From Bacillus sp. AFS006103 (GTDB lineage: Bacteria; Bacillota; Bacilli; Bacillales; Cytobacillaceae), in NCBI GenBank assembly GCA_002559145.1, contig NTXX01000003.1, positions 1 to 64,000 of the forward strand: 64,000 nt of DNA. The letters run 5' to 3'. Positions 1 through 7,957 of this stretch are shown here, one piece after another. A program made the translations under genes and the position numbers. Every line of letters starts with the position of its first letter. Position 1 is the first letter of the stretch. The notes under the pieces are model-generated. The model worked only from the letters and a program-made list of their open reading frames with translations, ran no database searches and was not told the DNA's origin.

Positions 1-908
1 TGCATGTATTCGCCAGCGACAGGTAGATTTTTGAACTCCGACAGTGCTTTTCTCCGAATCAATTCTAGCACGCTTGGTGTATTGGTTCCGATGTAGAAGA
101 CCTTTTCGCTTTGTTCCTTCGGGAAAGTATCGAGCCGCACGGCGAACACGGCAACTTTGCCAGCAGAACCTGAAGATTCATAGAGCTGATTAGGGTCAGC
201 ATTGTATCTAGCTGGGCTATCTGCCTCAATGTCACGTACGCGCGTTTGATAAGTATGATCATGTCCGTGTTTTGGGGATTCTGGGACAGCATTTGGGTCG
301 AAATTTCTAGCATCAAGATTGGCAATAATTTGCTCAGGCGTATCGCCTAAGTCGATCCCAAGATGATTTACCAGCTGTAGCTCGCCATTTTCATCAATAC
401 TGGCAAAAAGCGACAGCTCTGTATATGCAGGGCCGCGTTTGACGAGTGAGCCGCCCGAGTTATTGCAAATCCCACCGATGGCTGACGCACCGAGACAAGA
501 CGAGCCAATCACAGAGTGTGGCTCTCGCCCGAGCGGTTTCAACGCACTTTCAAGTGAATAGAGCGTTGTACCCGGAAAGGCCAAGACTTGTTTGCCTTGG
601 TTGATTAACTGGAGGTGATCCATCCGTGTGGTTGACACAATGATGACCTCACGATCATAGCCGCCTGCAGGAATTGATCCTTCTGTCAAACTTGTATTTG
701 ATGCTTGCATAATGATGATTTTGTCAAATTTAACAGCCGTTTTAAGGACTTGCCAGAGCTCTGTCAAAGTTCCTGGCTTAACAACAGCTAATGCATCTCC
801 GCGTCCCGAGCGGTAGCCTTTGCGATAACGTAAGGTTTTTGAGGGATTGGTAATTATATATTTACGATCTAAAATCGCTTCAAGTGCTTTGATAACCGAA
901 TTTTCCAT
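1..908 (-). CDS. dld: Quinone-dependent D-lactate dehydrogenase, C-terminus cut by window edge
   Basis: Membrane-associated FAD enzyme that oxidises D-lactate to pyruvate and passes electrons to the quinone pool. The 302 visible residues follow the E. coli Dld type closely: a start with YRKGYRSGRGDALAVV, the FAD-binding stretch GREPHSVIGSSCLGAS, GGICNNSGGSLV, and the Dld-specific RVRDIEADSPARYNADP. The ATG at 908-906 is preceded by GGAGGCAGAAG. Only the N-terminal FAD domain and the beginning of the cap lie in the window. A cre-like site sits about 55 bp upstream. lutABC, for lactate oxidation by another route, lies 10 kb away, so lactate seems to be a regular substrate. Confidence 0.93.
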   Translation of the reverse strand, partial: MENSVIKALEAILDRKYIITNPSKTLRYRKGYRSGRGDALAVVKPGTLTELWQVLKTAVKFDKIIIMQASNTSLTEGSIPAGGYDREVIIVSTTRMDHLQLINQGKQVLAFPGTTLYSLESALKPLGREPHSVIGSSCLGASAIGGICNNSGGSLVKRGPAYTELSLFASIDENGELQLVNHLGIDLGDTPEQIIANLDARNFDPNAVPESPKHGHDHTYQTRVRDIEADSPARYNADPNQLYESSGSAGKVAVFAVRLDTFPKEQSEKVFYIGTNTPSVLELIRRKALSEFKNLPVAGEYM

Positions 909-960
909 TCTTCTGCCTCCTAAATATGAAAAGTATTGCTCGTAAAAGGATTTGTGATTT

Positions 961-974
961 TGTGAGCGATTACA
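961..974. promoter_or_regulatory. Candidate CcpA cre site upstream of dld
   Basis: TGTGAGCGATTACA matches the catabolite-responsive element consensus TGWAARCGNWWNCA except for G at position 4. It lies about 55 bp upstream of the dld start, in the promoter region. Carbon catabolite repression of lactate oxidation is expected biologically, but binding is inferred. Confidence 0.5.
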
Positions 975-1054
975 TTTTCATGTGATACATAAACTTTTGC
1001 TATTACTCTACTAATATAATAAATCTAAAATAATAACATATCAACTAGAAAAAT

Positions 1055-1297
1055 GTGTTTAACCTAATATTTCGAAAGGGTGCCTATGCTGACGAGCTTA
1101 GTTGGTATCGAATTCCGAGTCTATTAAGGCAGCTAAATGAAGATGAAATTGAAAAAGTGGGACAACTACCAAAGGAACTTGTTATATTGTCAAAGTATTC
1201 AACTGTAGGAATCGGGACTGTCCAGAAGCTATTTGATCAAATAAAGGAAAAACAACTAAATAGTAGAGTTCCTGAACCTGTCACATCGCAATTGTAA
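1055..1297 (+). pseudogene. Fragment resembling a GntR-type winged-helix domain
   Basis: An 80-codon frame beginning at a GTG without a convincing ribosome binding site. The middle part, with VGQLPKE, LSKYSTV, GTVQKLFDQIKEKQL, has the spacing of a GntR helix-turn-helix (G-x-LP-x-E, then S-x-x-TV, then the recognition helix). After this the reading ends in unrelated residues, and there is no ligand-binding domain. It stands divergently from dld, where a GntR regulator of lactate use would make sense, so it may be the remnant of a lost regulator. The family assignment rests on a short pattern and could be wrong. Confidence 0.35.
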
Positions 1298-1440
1298 TGA
1301 TGAACATGACAAATTAAAAGATTCCACTTATGTTTTTAATTTTAGAATAAACATAGGACTTATCAGTTTATATTTGTATAGTGGAATAATACAATAAAGG
1401 GTGCAGGATAAAAACAAATTAATGGAAGGTAGTGCTAACT

Positions 1441-2565
1441 TTGGATCAAAAGTACGCAGGTCATACTTTGTTACAATCTGTACCATTTGGAAATGAAATG
1501 TTAGCAAGTCGGTTGGTGATGGCTCCAATGACAAGAATGTTTTCACCGGAAGGGATTCCAGGAGAAAATGTTGCACAATATTATCGAAAACGTGCAGAGA
1601 ATGGGATTGGGCTCATCATAACGGAAGGGACAGCGATTAACCACCCGGCTGCAGTCATGAGCCCTGATATTCCCCGTTTTTATGGTGAGGAAGCCTTAAA
1701 TGGCTGGGCAAATGTGGTGGATGAAGTCCACCAAGCAGGCGGCAAAATTATTCCACAATTATGGCATGTAGGTGCTGCCCGAAGAACAGGCAGTGAACCT
1801 AATATTGATGCCCCTCCTGTCAGTCCGTCTGGATTTACGTTAAAAGGCCAGAGAAATGAGAAAATAAAGGCCTTAACGAAAGAAGAAGTGGCTGAAATGG
1901 TTGATGCGTACGCCGAAGCGGCAGCAAATGCGAAACGCATCGGCTTTGACGGAATTGAGTTGCATGGGGCACACGGATACTTAATTGATCAATTCTTTTG
2001 GGACCTAACGAACAAACGGACAGATGAGTATGGCGGGGATATAGGAGAGCGGACAAAATTCGCAGCCGATATTGTTCGGGCTTGCCGGAAAGAAGTTGGG
2101 CCTGATTTTCCCATTGTCTTTCGTTATTCACAATGGAAAGGAACCGATTATCAAGCTAAATTAGCAAAGAACTCGAAGGAACTTGAACAATTGCTTTCCC
2201 CATTGGTTGAAGCGGGTGTAGATATTTTCCACTGCTCGACAAGACGAATATGGGAAGCTGAATTTAAAGAGGAAGATCCATCATTAACCTTGGCTGGCTG
2301 GACGAAACGAATGACTAAGAAACCAACGATTGCGGTCGGTTCTGTCGGAATTAACCGCGCCTTTTTGAGCAATCAGGATCATGATCAAGTAACAATAGAA
2401 GACAATCTCAAAATGGTAGATGAAAAAATCAAATCAGGTGAATTTGACTATGTTGCCGTTGGCCGTGCCATACTAGCTGATCCAGAATGGGCCGTAAAAC
2501 TCAAAAATGGACATCTTAATCAAGTCGTGCATTATACGAAGGAATCAGAGAAATACTTGATTTAA
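1441..2565 (+). CDS. Old Yellow Enzyme family NAD(P)H-dependent flavin oxidoreductase
   Basis: FMN-dependent ene-reductase, cytosolic, reducing activated double bonds or electrophiles; the true substrate is unknown. About 374 residues of TIM barrel are present: N-terminal SRLVMAPMTRM, the substrate/FMN segment HGAHGYLIDQFFWD followed by NKRTDEYGG, and the C-terminal VGRAILADPEW phosphate-binding part. GGAAGG at 1424-1429 is too close to a GTG at 1432 (2 nt) but about 11 nt from the TTG at 1441, so I favour the TTG; the two starts differ by three residues. It is monocistronic and convergent with the subtilase downstream. A second Old Yellow Enzyme begins at 63760. Confidence 0.88.
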   Translation: MDQKYAGHTLLQSVPFGNEMLASRLVMAPMTRMFSPEGIPGENVAQYYRKRAENGIGLIITEGTAINHPAAVMSPDIPRFYGEEALNGWANVVDEVHQAGGKIIPQLWHVGAARRTGSEPNIDAPPVSPSGFTLKGQRNEKIKALTKEEVAEMVDAYAEAAANAKRIGFDGIELHGAHGYLIDQFFWDLTNKRTDEYGGDIGERTKFAADIVRACRKEVGPDFPIVFRYSQWKGTDYQAKLAKNSKELEQLLSPLVEAGVDIFHCSTRRIWEAEFKEEDPSLTLAGWTKRMTKKPTIAVGSVGINRAFLSNQDHDQVTIEDNLKMVDEKIKSGEFDYVAVGRAILADPEWAVKLKNGHLNQVVHYTKESEKYLI

Positions 2566-2598
2566 TATCCGCATAAAAAGATAGAGTAGTACAAGACA

Positions 2599-2623
2599 AA
2601 GGCCCATCGATGAGATGGGCCTT
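2599..2623. terminator. Hairpin between convergent genes
   Basis: Perfect 10-bp stem AAGGCCCATC / GATGGGCCTT with a 5-nt loop, followed by ACTTTAT on the plus strand. It sits between the convergent flavin oxidoreductase and subtilase genes and probably serves both. Confidence 0.8.
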
Positions 2624-2631
2624 ACTTTATC

Positions 2632-4113
2632 CTATTTACCTGTTAAAGCTGAGTAAGCATTTGCTTCACCTTTTCCAAAGTATGGATCATAACCTGGTTT
2701 TCCATAATCTAATGCGGTCTTTTCAATAAGTGCCTCCACTTGAGCTGGTTTGTAGTCAGGATGTGCAGCTTTGATGACTCCAGCGATGCCGGCTACCTTT
2801 GGCGAAGCCATGGAGGTTCCGTGGAGGTATGCATATCCTGGATGCTCCGGATCAATGGTAGTGAAATAAGGCTCTAAATAAGTTGGCCATGTTGACAACG
2901 CACGGTAAGTAAAGTCACGATCATTTAAATTACGGGTTGAAGCATATTTAGGACCGTTGTCCCCGCCAGGAGCGGCTACCGTAATAAAGCTATTTCCATA
3001 GTTTGAATAGAATGCCAATTGATTCTTCGACCATTGATTTGAGGAAGATACTGTAATGACGCCCGGAACTCCACCTGGTGTTTCAATGGTAACCCCTTTA
3101 AAAATAAGGTTCGTATCACCATAATTGGCATTTAAATAATCCGTTAATGATTTTTTATCCGCGTAGTTTAACGACTCATTACCGGCAGAGGCCACAAGGG
3201 TTACATTATTATTCACTGCATATTTTACCGCTCGTTTCCAAAGGAGAACATCTGCAATATCACTATACTGAGTGCCATTGTATTCATATTTTAAATTGTC
3301 GTAGCCGCCAATGGACATATTCACAACGTCCACTTTATCTTTAGCAGCTTGAATCATTGCTTTAACAATTGGGGCAGTTGGGGCACTTCCAGAACTGTCA
3401 AATATGCGGTAAGCCATGATGCCTAGATCTGGACCGACACCTTTTATTTTTCCATTACCCGCAATGGAACCAGCTACGTGTGTACCATGACCTTCACGAT
3501 CTAGTACATCACTAGGGCTGCCTGTTTCAGAGGTGTCATTTCCACCATACCCTCCTGCCGGAACGAAACTTTGACCTCCCACATAGTTGGCTTTAAGATC
3601 TGGATGATTGGCATCAATACCTGTGTCGATAACCCCGACTACAGCCTTATGAGTAACCTTTCCGTTTGCTTCCGTACCGCCTGATTCGATTTTAAAGGAT
3701 TTTCCTTCATTGGTTAAATGTTGAATATCCCATTGAGAGCCCCAATATGTACCATCTGGATCAGGATGAAGCGTTACAGGCTTACCGTCAGCTCCTGCCG
3801 GTTGCTCGTCATCGAGCTTATAGTGCATTTCTACGTTTGCCGCAAGAATACTAGAATTAGATTTTAAATTGTTCAAAAAGTTAGGATTGGATGAGCGGAC
3901 TTCTAATCCACCGATTTCCGGGATGGCATTTATCACTTCTCCTCCGGCATTTTTAATGTCTGTCTGGTAGGTTTTAGGTAATGATGACTGGTTGTAAGCA
4001 ATGAGGTAGCTTTTAACTGGTGAAGTGGCAGATGTGTGCAGATTAAAAGATGATAGTGAGAGTGCTAAGATACTGCTGGCAACAATAGCTATTCCTTTTT
4101 TTCTTTTTTTCAA
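2632..4113 (-). CDS. Secreted subtilisin-family (S8) serine protease
   Basis: Extracellular endopeptidase, 493 residues. A signal peptide (KKRKK then a hydrophobic stretch ending near residue 30) is followed by an inhibitor-I9-like propeptide (about 34-100). The S8 catalytic domain has Asp163 (VIDTGIDANHPDL), His209 (EGHGTHVAG), the oxyanion Asn312 (SAGNES) and Ser434 (HGTSMASPKVAG). No C-terminal anchor or accessory domain is present. A Shine-Dalgarno AGGAGG lies just upstream of the ATG. It is transcribed alone, with a TATAAT-like -10 about 40 bp upstream. It is one of three intact subtilases in the window and by far the simplest. Confidence 0.93.
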   Translation of the reverse strand: MKKRKKGIAIVASSILALSLSSFNLHTSATSPVKSYLIAYNQSSLPKTYQTDIKNAGGEVINAIPEIGGLEVRSSNPNFLNNLKSNSSILAANVEMHYKLDDEQPAGADGKPVTLHPDPDGTYWGSQWDIQHLTNEGKSFKIESGGTEANGKVTHKAVVGVIDTGIDANHPDLKANYVGGQSFVPAGGYGGNDTSETGSPSDVLDREGHGTHVAGSIAGNGKIKGVGPDLGIMAYRIFDSSGSAPTAPIVKAMIQAAKDKVDVVNMSIGGYDNLKYEYNGTQYSDIADVLLWKRAVKYAVNNNVTLVASAGNESLNYADKKSLTDYLNANYGDTNLIFKGVTIETPGGVPGVITVSSSNQWSKNQLAFYSNYGNSFITVAAPGGDNGPKYASTRNLNDRDFTYRALSTWPTYLEPYFTTIDPEHPGYAYLHGTSMASPKVAGIAGVIKAAHPDYKPAQVEALIEKTALDYGKPGYDPYFGKGEANAYSALTGK

Positions 4114-4224
4114 TAAAAAAACCTCCTAATCATATGTCTAACAGCTCTATTATAATAGATCGTCCACCTTTTAGAAATAATAACTTCTCGATAAAGAACG
4201 ACACCGTTCTAAGATTTTTTTGCT

Positions 4225-4245
4225 AATTTTGTTACAAAACCTTCT
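4225..4245. promoter_or_regulatory. 21-bp sequence repeated upstream of the alcohol dehydrogenase gene
   Basis: AATTTTGTTACAAAACCTTC plus a following T is identical to 60515-60535. It contains the palindrome TTTTGTTACAAAA. Here it lies about 110 bp upstream of the subtilase start. A shared operator is the simplest reading, unproven. Confidence 0.4.
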
Positions 4246-4406
4246 CTAGGAACAGCAAGTTAAGGACCCGGCAGACATCCCCTTTAAATATTTTTAAGCG
4301 ATTTGTAGTATCTTTTGCATTTGACCGAGATAGGGACAAGTTTCGACAGTAGCCCTGTCTTATAATATATATACGCATGATCTACAAATGTAATGGAGGG
4401 GAGAAG

Positions 4407-4945
4407 ATGAAGGTTGAAGATTATTTTATTAAAGAGGCTTTGTCCGTTCCATGGCTAGCGTCTATGGAAGAGATATTGTTCAATGCCTTGGAGTCAACAT
4501 ATTCATTTTTCTTATTAATCGACGGGGAGAAAATAGTAGGGTGTATTAAACGTGAGACGTTATCTACCAAGATAAAAGAAGTGGGCCTAAATAAGATTTG
4601 CTAATACCCATTGAAAGTATCACGACAAATGTTTCTATCGTTACCAAAGAACAGGTAACCGAAAAACTGGATGATCCCAACAAATTATAGTTGTTAATGC
4701 GGAATCAGGAAAAATCAAAGGGGTATTTGACTTGCAGATCCATACCAACTTACAGGAAAAAGTCGGTGAAGATAAGTGGTTGTTTAAGGAAATGCAGGCT
4801 TTTCTTGATGAATTCTTTCTTAGTGTCTTTGTGACTGATGAAAAAGGAAAGGTTCTCCGTGTCACTTCACATGACGATCAGCAGCATTTAGGCAAAAATG
4901 TGTTTGAACTTGAACAGGAAAGAGTCTTTTACCCTTCCATCGGAG
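4407..4945 (+). pseudogene. Degraded N-terminus of a sigma-54-type activator (CBS-PAS region)
   Basis: The reading begins at ATG 4407 behind GGAGGGGAG with MKVEDYFIKEALSVPW, a typical start for Bacillus CBS-PAS enhancer-binding proteins. It then needs two frame changes: a stop after LNKIC near 4602, and another after DDPNKL near 4690. Put together, the frames give a CBS-like part (ITTNVSIVTKEQVTEKLDD, IVVNAESGKIKGVFDLQI) and then a PAS-like part (VFVTDEKGKVLRVTS, LGKNVFELEQERVFYPS). The homology stops near 4945, so the rest of PAS, the AAA+ domain and the DNA-binding domain are gone. The assignment is from family patterns; the frameshifts are directly visible. Confidence 0.6.
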
Positions 4946-5339
4946 GCAAATTGTTTCCCTTTTGCAAAAGCTGTTAGTCGTGAAAGAAGAACCAATTTGG
5001 GGGAAAGATTCATTGCTTGTTGAGGTAAAAGGCTGGAAGAATGGAAATAAAGCATCTGTGAAATTAGAATTGCTGACAGACTATCAGCCAAAATGGAAGG
5101 CCAGCGGCACTCAATACGCGACAGCCATCCCAGCCTCTATCGTGGCCCAAATGATCATCAACGGTGAGGTGACGGAAACAGGAGTAAAACCACCTGAAAC
5201 TTGTATTGATCCAAAAACATTCCTAGCCTATCTGAACCAAAAAAATGTCAACCTGCATATCACCTACACCGAAACCGTTACACCAAATCGTGAAACAGCT
5301 AACTGGCAAGCGCCTAGATTTGTGGAAACCGAACATTGA
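4946..5339 (+). pseudogene. C-terminal remnant of a saccharopine dehydrogenase-family protein
   Basis: Immediately after the truncated activator the sequence encodes the end of an unrelated enzyme: NCFPFAKAVSRE in one frame, then EEPIWGKDSLLVEVKGWKNG onward in the next, with the frame change near 4985. The remainder (ATAIPASIVAQMIINGEV, GVKPPETCIDPKTFLAYL) is the usual C-terminal end of LYS9/saccharopine dehydrogenase-like proteins. The Rossmann domain is missing. The junction suggests one deletion that removed the end of the activator gene and the start of this one, followed by frameshift decay. Confidence 0.6.
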
Positions 5340-5364
5340 CAGACACATACAGGTTGAGAATTTT

Positions 5365-5417
5365 GAGGTCAGTCCCCCCGGTGCATTAAAGCATTACTTC
5401 ACCGGGGGACTGGCCTC
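5365..5417. terminator. Long GC-rich hairpin
   Basis: GAGGTCAGTCCCCCCGGTG pairs with CACCGGGGGACTGGCCTC (one bulge, one G-U) around a 16-nt loop. There is no strong T tract on the plus side, so it may be a dispersed hairpin element acting as a terminator for the decayed gene upstream. Confidence 0.55.
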
Positions 5418-5529
5418 ATTTCTCTGAAAAGGTGCCTGATCCCCCGGATATTCCATTAATTACATAGGTACTTTTCAAGGTGTCTGCCTTTGGATTAATA
5501 GATTTACGTTTTACCTACCATACAATACA

Positions 5530-6240
5530 CTACCTATTTGATGTCAGAATCTGATCATCAGACCACTTCATTAAATAATTAAAGACAGCCATACTAAAAG
5601 CATTATAGCCTTCTGCCGTTAAATGGATACCGTCCTCGCTGATTAAATTAATCGAGTCACCGGCTTTTTTAATTGCTGTTCTAACATCAATTTTTGGTAC
5701 CTTTAACTCATCTGCCAATTTATTTAAATGGTAGTTATACATTCCATGCCAGTGTTGAATACCCCCTAATTTACCGATCCAGTTTCCAATAGAAGGGCTA
5801 TATTGGGTGGAAATGGTCTGATAATATCTGACTGGGTCTAATGGTGGCAGGGTAGCTATGATTGGGATAATACCACTATCCCGCATTTTTTTAACAATTT
5901 CACTGATATTCGCTAAATACCGTTGGAGAGAAACGATTGCTTGATGTTCCTCCTTGGGTTTTTCGATAATTTCATTCCAATTAAAATTGCAGTCGTTTCC
6001 GCCAACTTCAATTATCGTATAATCGGGATGTTCATTTAGTACATCCTTTTCTAGTCTTGATAACATTAAATCAGAGTTATCATTAAAAACTCCTTTGTTA
6101 ATAACGGTAACATCATTTTCTTCCTGCTGATTAAATAACTCTTGCAAGAAAGCAGGATAGTTTTCCTTCAGAATTCGCAATCTCCCTTTTACTACGGAAA
6201 CCCCACGAGTTAAACTATCGCCAAAACAAATAATTTTCAT
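5530..6240 (-). CDS. SGNH/GDSL-family hydrolase
   Basis: Probable cytosolic ester or acyl hydrolase, 236 residues, with the complete SGNH set: block I FGDSLTRG at the N-terminus (nucleophile Ser9), the block II glycine region, block III VGGNDCNFNW with the oxyanion Asn, and block V DGIHLTAEGY with the catalytic Asp-His pair. No signal peptide is visible. The ATG at 6240 has only a weak GGTGAT in front of it. It is a single gene, and the substrate cannot be predicted. Length and motif order match the GDSL-2 lipase-like family. Confidence 0.88.
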   Translation of the reverse strand: MKIICFGDSLTRGVSVVKGRLRILKENYPAFLQELFNQQEENDVTVINKGVFNDNSDLMLSRLEKDVLNEHPDYTIIEVGGNDCNFNWNEIIEKPKEEHQAIVSLQRYLANISEIVKKMRDSGIIPIIATLPPLDPVRYYQTISTQYSPSIGNWIGKLGGIQHWHGMYNYHLNKLADELKVPKIDVRTAIKKAGDSINLISEDGIHLTAEGYNAFSMAVFNYLMKWSDDQILTSNR

Positions 6241-6524
6241 TCATATCACCATTCTTGGGCGGATTTTTCTTTTAATATAACATCTTCATAAAATGAAGAA
6301 TAATTACATTCGTCATCTTTTTGATAAAAATTAAAAAGGGGAGTGACTTTTTGTCACATTTTTAGGGTTAGCGAATTTCAACAATAAAGGCATTGTAGAT
6401 ATATGTTTTTTTTTAAGTCATCAGAAAGCATTGTAAACCCCTAATATTACAAAATAAAAATTATAATACTTTTGTTTCTCATTGGCATTGTAACGAGTAG
6501 CAGAAGCATATAAAGATTAGCATG

Positions 6525-6565
6525 GCAGGGCTGCCGACACTATTGTGTCAGCGTCCTGCTTTTTT
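6525..6565 (+). terminator. Rho-independent terminator without an obvious upstream gene
   Basis: Stem GCAGGGCTGCCGACAC / GTGTCAGCGTCCTGC with a TATT loop is followed by six T. No coding frame precedes it on the plus strand after 6240, so it ends either an unrecognised small RNA or a leader transcript. Confidence 0.7.
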
Positions 6566-6660
6566 AATTGAATGGAAAGAATAATATAAATGAACGTTTG
6601 TGCGCTTATGTAGTTTTAATCGTGCATTTGTAGCTCGTTTTGAATGAGGAAACACCTTTA

Positions 6661-6676
6661 TGTGATATATTTCACA
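6661..6676. promoter_or_regulatory. FNR/CRP-type palindrome
   Basis: TGTGATATATTTCACA is a perfect TGTGA-N6-TCACA palindrome, the form recognised by Bacillus Fnr. It lies about 90 bp before the start of the membrane protein gene. Oxygen-responsive control is inferred from the motif only. Confidence 0.5.
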
Positions 6677-6766
6677 AAATGTTCAATTTTAATATGGTAA
6701 CAGAATGGTATATCGTTGTATATTATCACTACGTTCATGTTGTTTATAATTCAAGGGGGATTACAG

Positions 6767-7762
6767 TTGAAAAAGATATTTCAGATTCTATTATCATTAG
6801 GGCTTATTATGACACCTATATTTGCACAAGCGCATGTGAAGTGGTTTACACATGTCGTTCCACATAAGGCGTCGATTGAACATATAGTATCACCAGTGTT
6901 TATTTTCTTAACTCTAGTTGCAGCCATGGTTTTAGCTACATTAACATTGATTATTCCGAAAATGGCTGAATGGGGACCAGTGAAAAAAATGGAGGATCGT
7001 CTCTCCAATTTAAGAAAGTATTCTAGGTATTTATTAAAATATGGAACCGCCCTTGCGTTGATGATTCAAGTGATGAATGGAACTCTCTTTGCTCCTGAGT
7101 TCCATGTTAGTAGTATGATTATTACAGTATTAACATGGGTGACAATTGGTTTCTTATTAATTCCGCATCATATATCAACAAAAATTGGTGCTTCGATTTT
7201 ATTTGGATTATTTATTTATGTGACGATCCATCATGGCATTTTCTATATGTTAGATTACGGATTTTACGTAGCCATTATTGGTGTCTTATTGGTAGGAAAT
7301 ACAAAGCTAGAAAAGGTAGGATTCCCATTTTTATATTTAGGGACAGGCTTATCACTTAGCTGGGTAGCGGTTGAGAAATGGGTTTATCCAAGTATGGCTT
7401 TAGATATTGTCGCTAACCACCATGTACCAACATTTGGCTTTGAACCGAGCTTGTTTGTTGTTATGGCAGCGTTTATTGAATTTGTCGTCGGTTATTTATT
7501 AGTCGTCGGTGTCTTAAATCGTGTGTTAGGTTTTGTGGTCACAGCTATTTTCATCTCAACCACGATGCTGTTTGGAATGACAGAAGTGATTGGACATTTC
7601 ATGATCCACATTGTGTTAATTATCTTCATTATTGAAGGTGTTTCATTCTATAACCCGCCAATTAAAATGCATAAAACGAAAACCGACCAATTTATCTTTG
7701 TGTTTTTAAACTTCATTTTTGTTCTAGCAACATTTTTATTGATTTACTATCGTTTTGCATAA
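6767..7762 (+). CDS. Multi-spanning membrane protein, DoxX-like C-terminal half
   Basis: A 331-residue membrane protein of unknown function. The TTG at 6767 is chosen because AAGGGGGA lies about 6 nt upstream and because it gives a clean signal peptide (MKKIFQILLSLGLIMTPIFA); an ATG further upstream at 6716 lacks a binding site. Cleavage after AQA would leave HVKWF at the mature N-terminus, an exposed histidine such as copper-binding proteins sometimes use. About nine hydrophobic segments follow; the region FGMTEVIGHFMIHIVLIIF resembles DoxX-type four-helix proteins. The upstream FNR-type palindrome points to a role under low oxygen. It is monocistronic. Family placement is tentative. Confidence 0.7.
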   Translation: MKKIFQILLSLGLIMTPIFAQAHVKWFTHVVPHKASIEHIVSPVFIFLTLVAAMVLATLTLIIPKMAEWGPVKKMEDRLSNLRKYSRYLLKYGTALALMIQVMNGTLFAPEFHVSSMIITVLTWVTIGFLLIPHHISTKIGASILFGLFIYVTIHHGIFYMLDYGFYVAIIGVLLVGNTKLEKVGFPFLYLGTGLSLSWVAVEKWVYPSMALDIVANHHVPTFGFEPSLFVVMAAFIEFVVGYLLVVGVLNRVLGFVVTAIFISTTMLFGMTEVIGHFMIHIVLIIFIIEGVSFYNPPIKMHKTKTDQFIFVFLNFIFVLATFLLIYYRFA

Positions 7763-7817
7763 ATTGTCATTCAGCAGTTATTTCATAATGTGTTCATTTT
7801 ATTCTGCCATAAAAATA

Positions 7818-7855
7818 CACCCCAAAGATTAGATTTCACTCTAACTTTTGGGGTG
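7818..7855 (-). terminator. Terminator for the WYL regulator gene
   Basis: CACCCCAAA-GATTAGA pairs with TCTAAC-TTTTGGGGTG. On the minus strand it is followed by TGTATTTTTATGG, the better T tract, so it mainly ends the minus-strand gene but may act both ways. Confidence 0.7.
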
Positions 7856-7957
7856 CAGTACAAAATGGAAGGGTGCTGTTTCTATTAAAGGTGATATCCT
7901 CACTTATTTTACGCGGTTCACCGAAACGCATTTATAAGTGGTTTTATCTAGCGTTAA

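Noticed and set aside
6343..6357. GTGACTTTTTGTCAC as a second FNR/CRP site
   Set aside because: The half-site spacing is 7 rather than 6, and it is over 400 bp from the gene.
6640..6867. Frame of 75 codons overlapping the start of the DoxX-like gene
   Set aside because: It covers the FNR-type site and the promoter region and has no binding site; the TTG-started frame gives a proper signal peptide.
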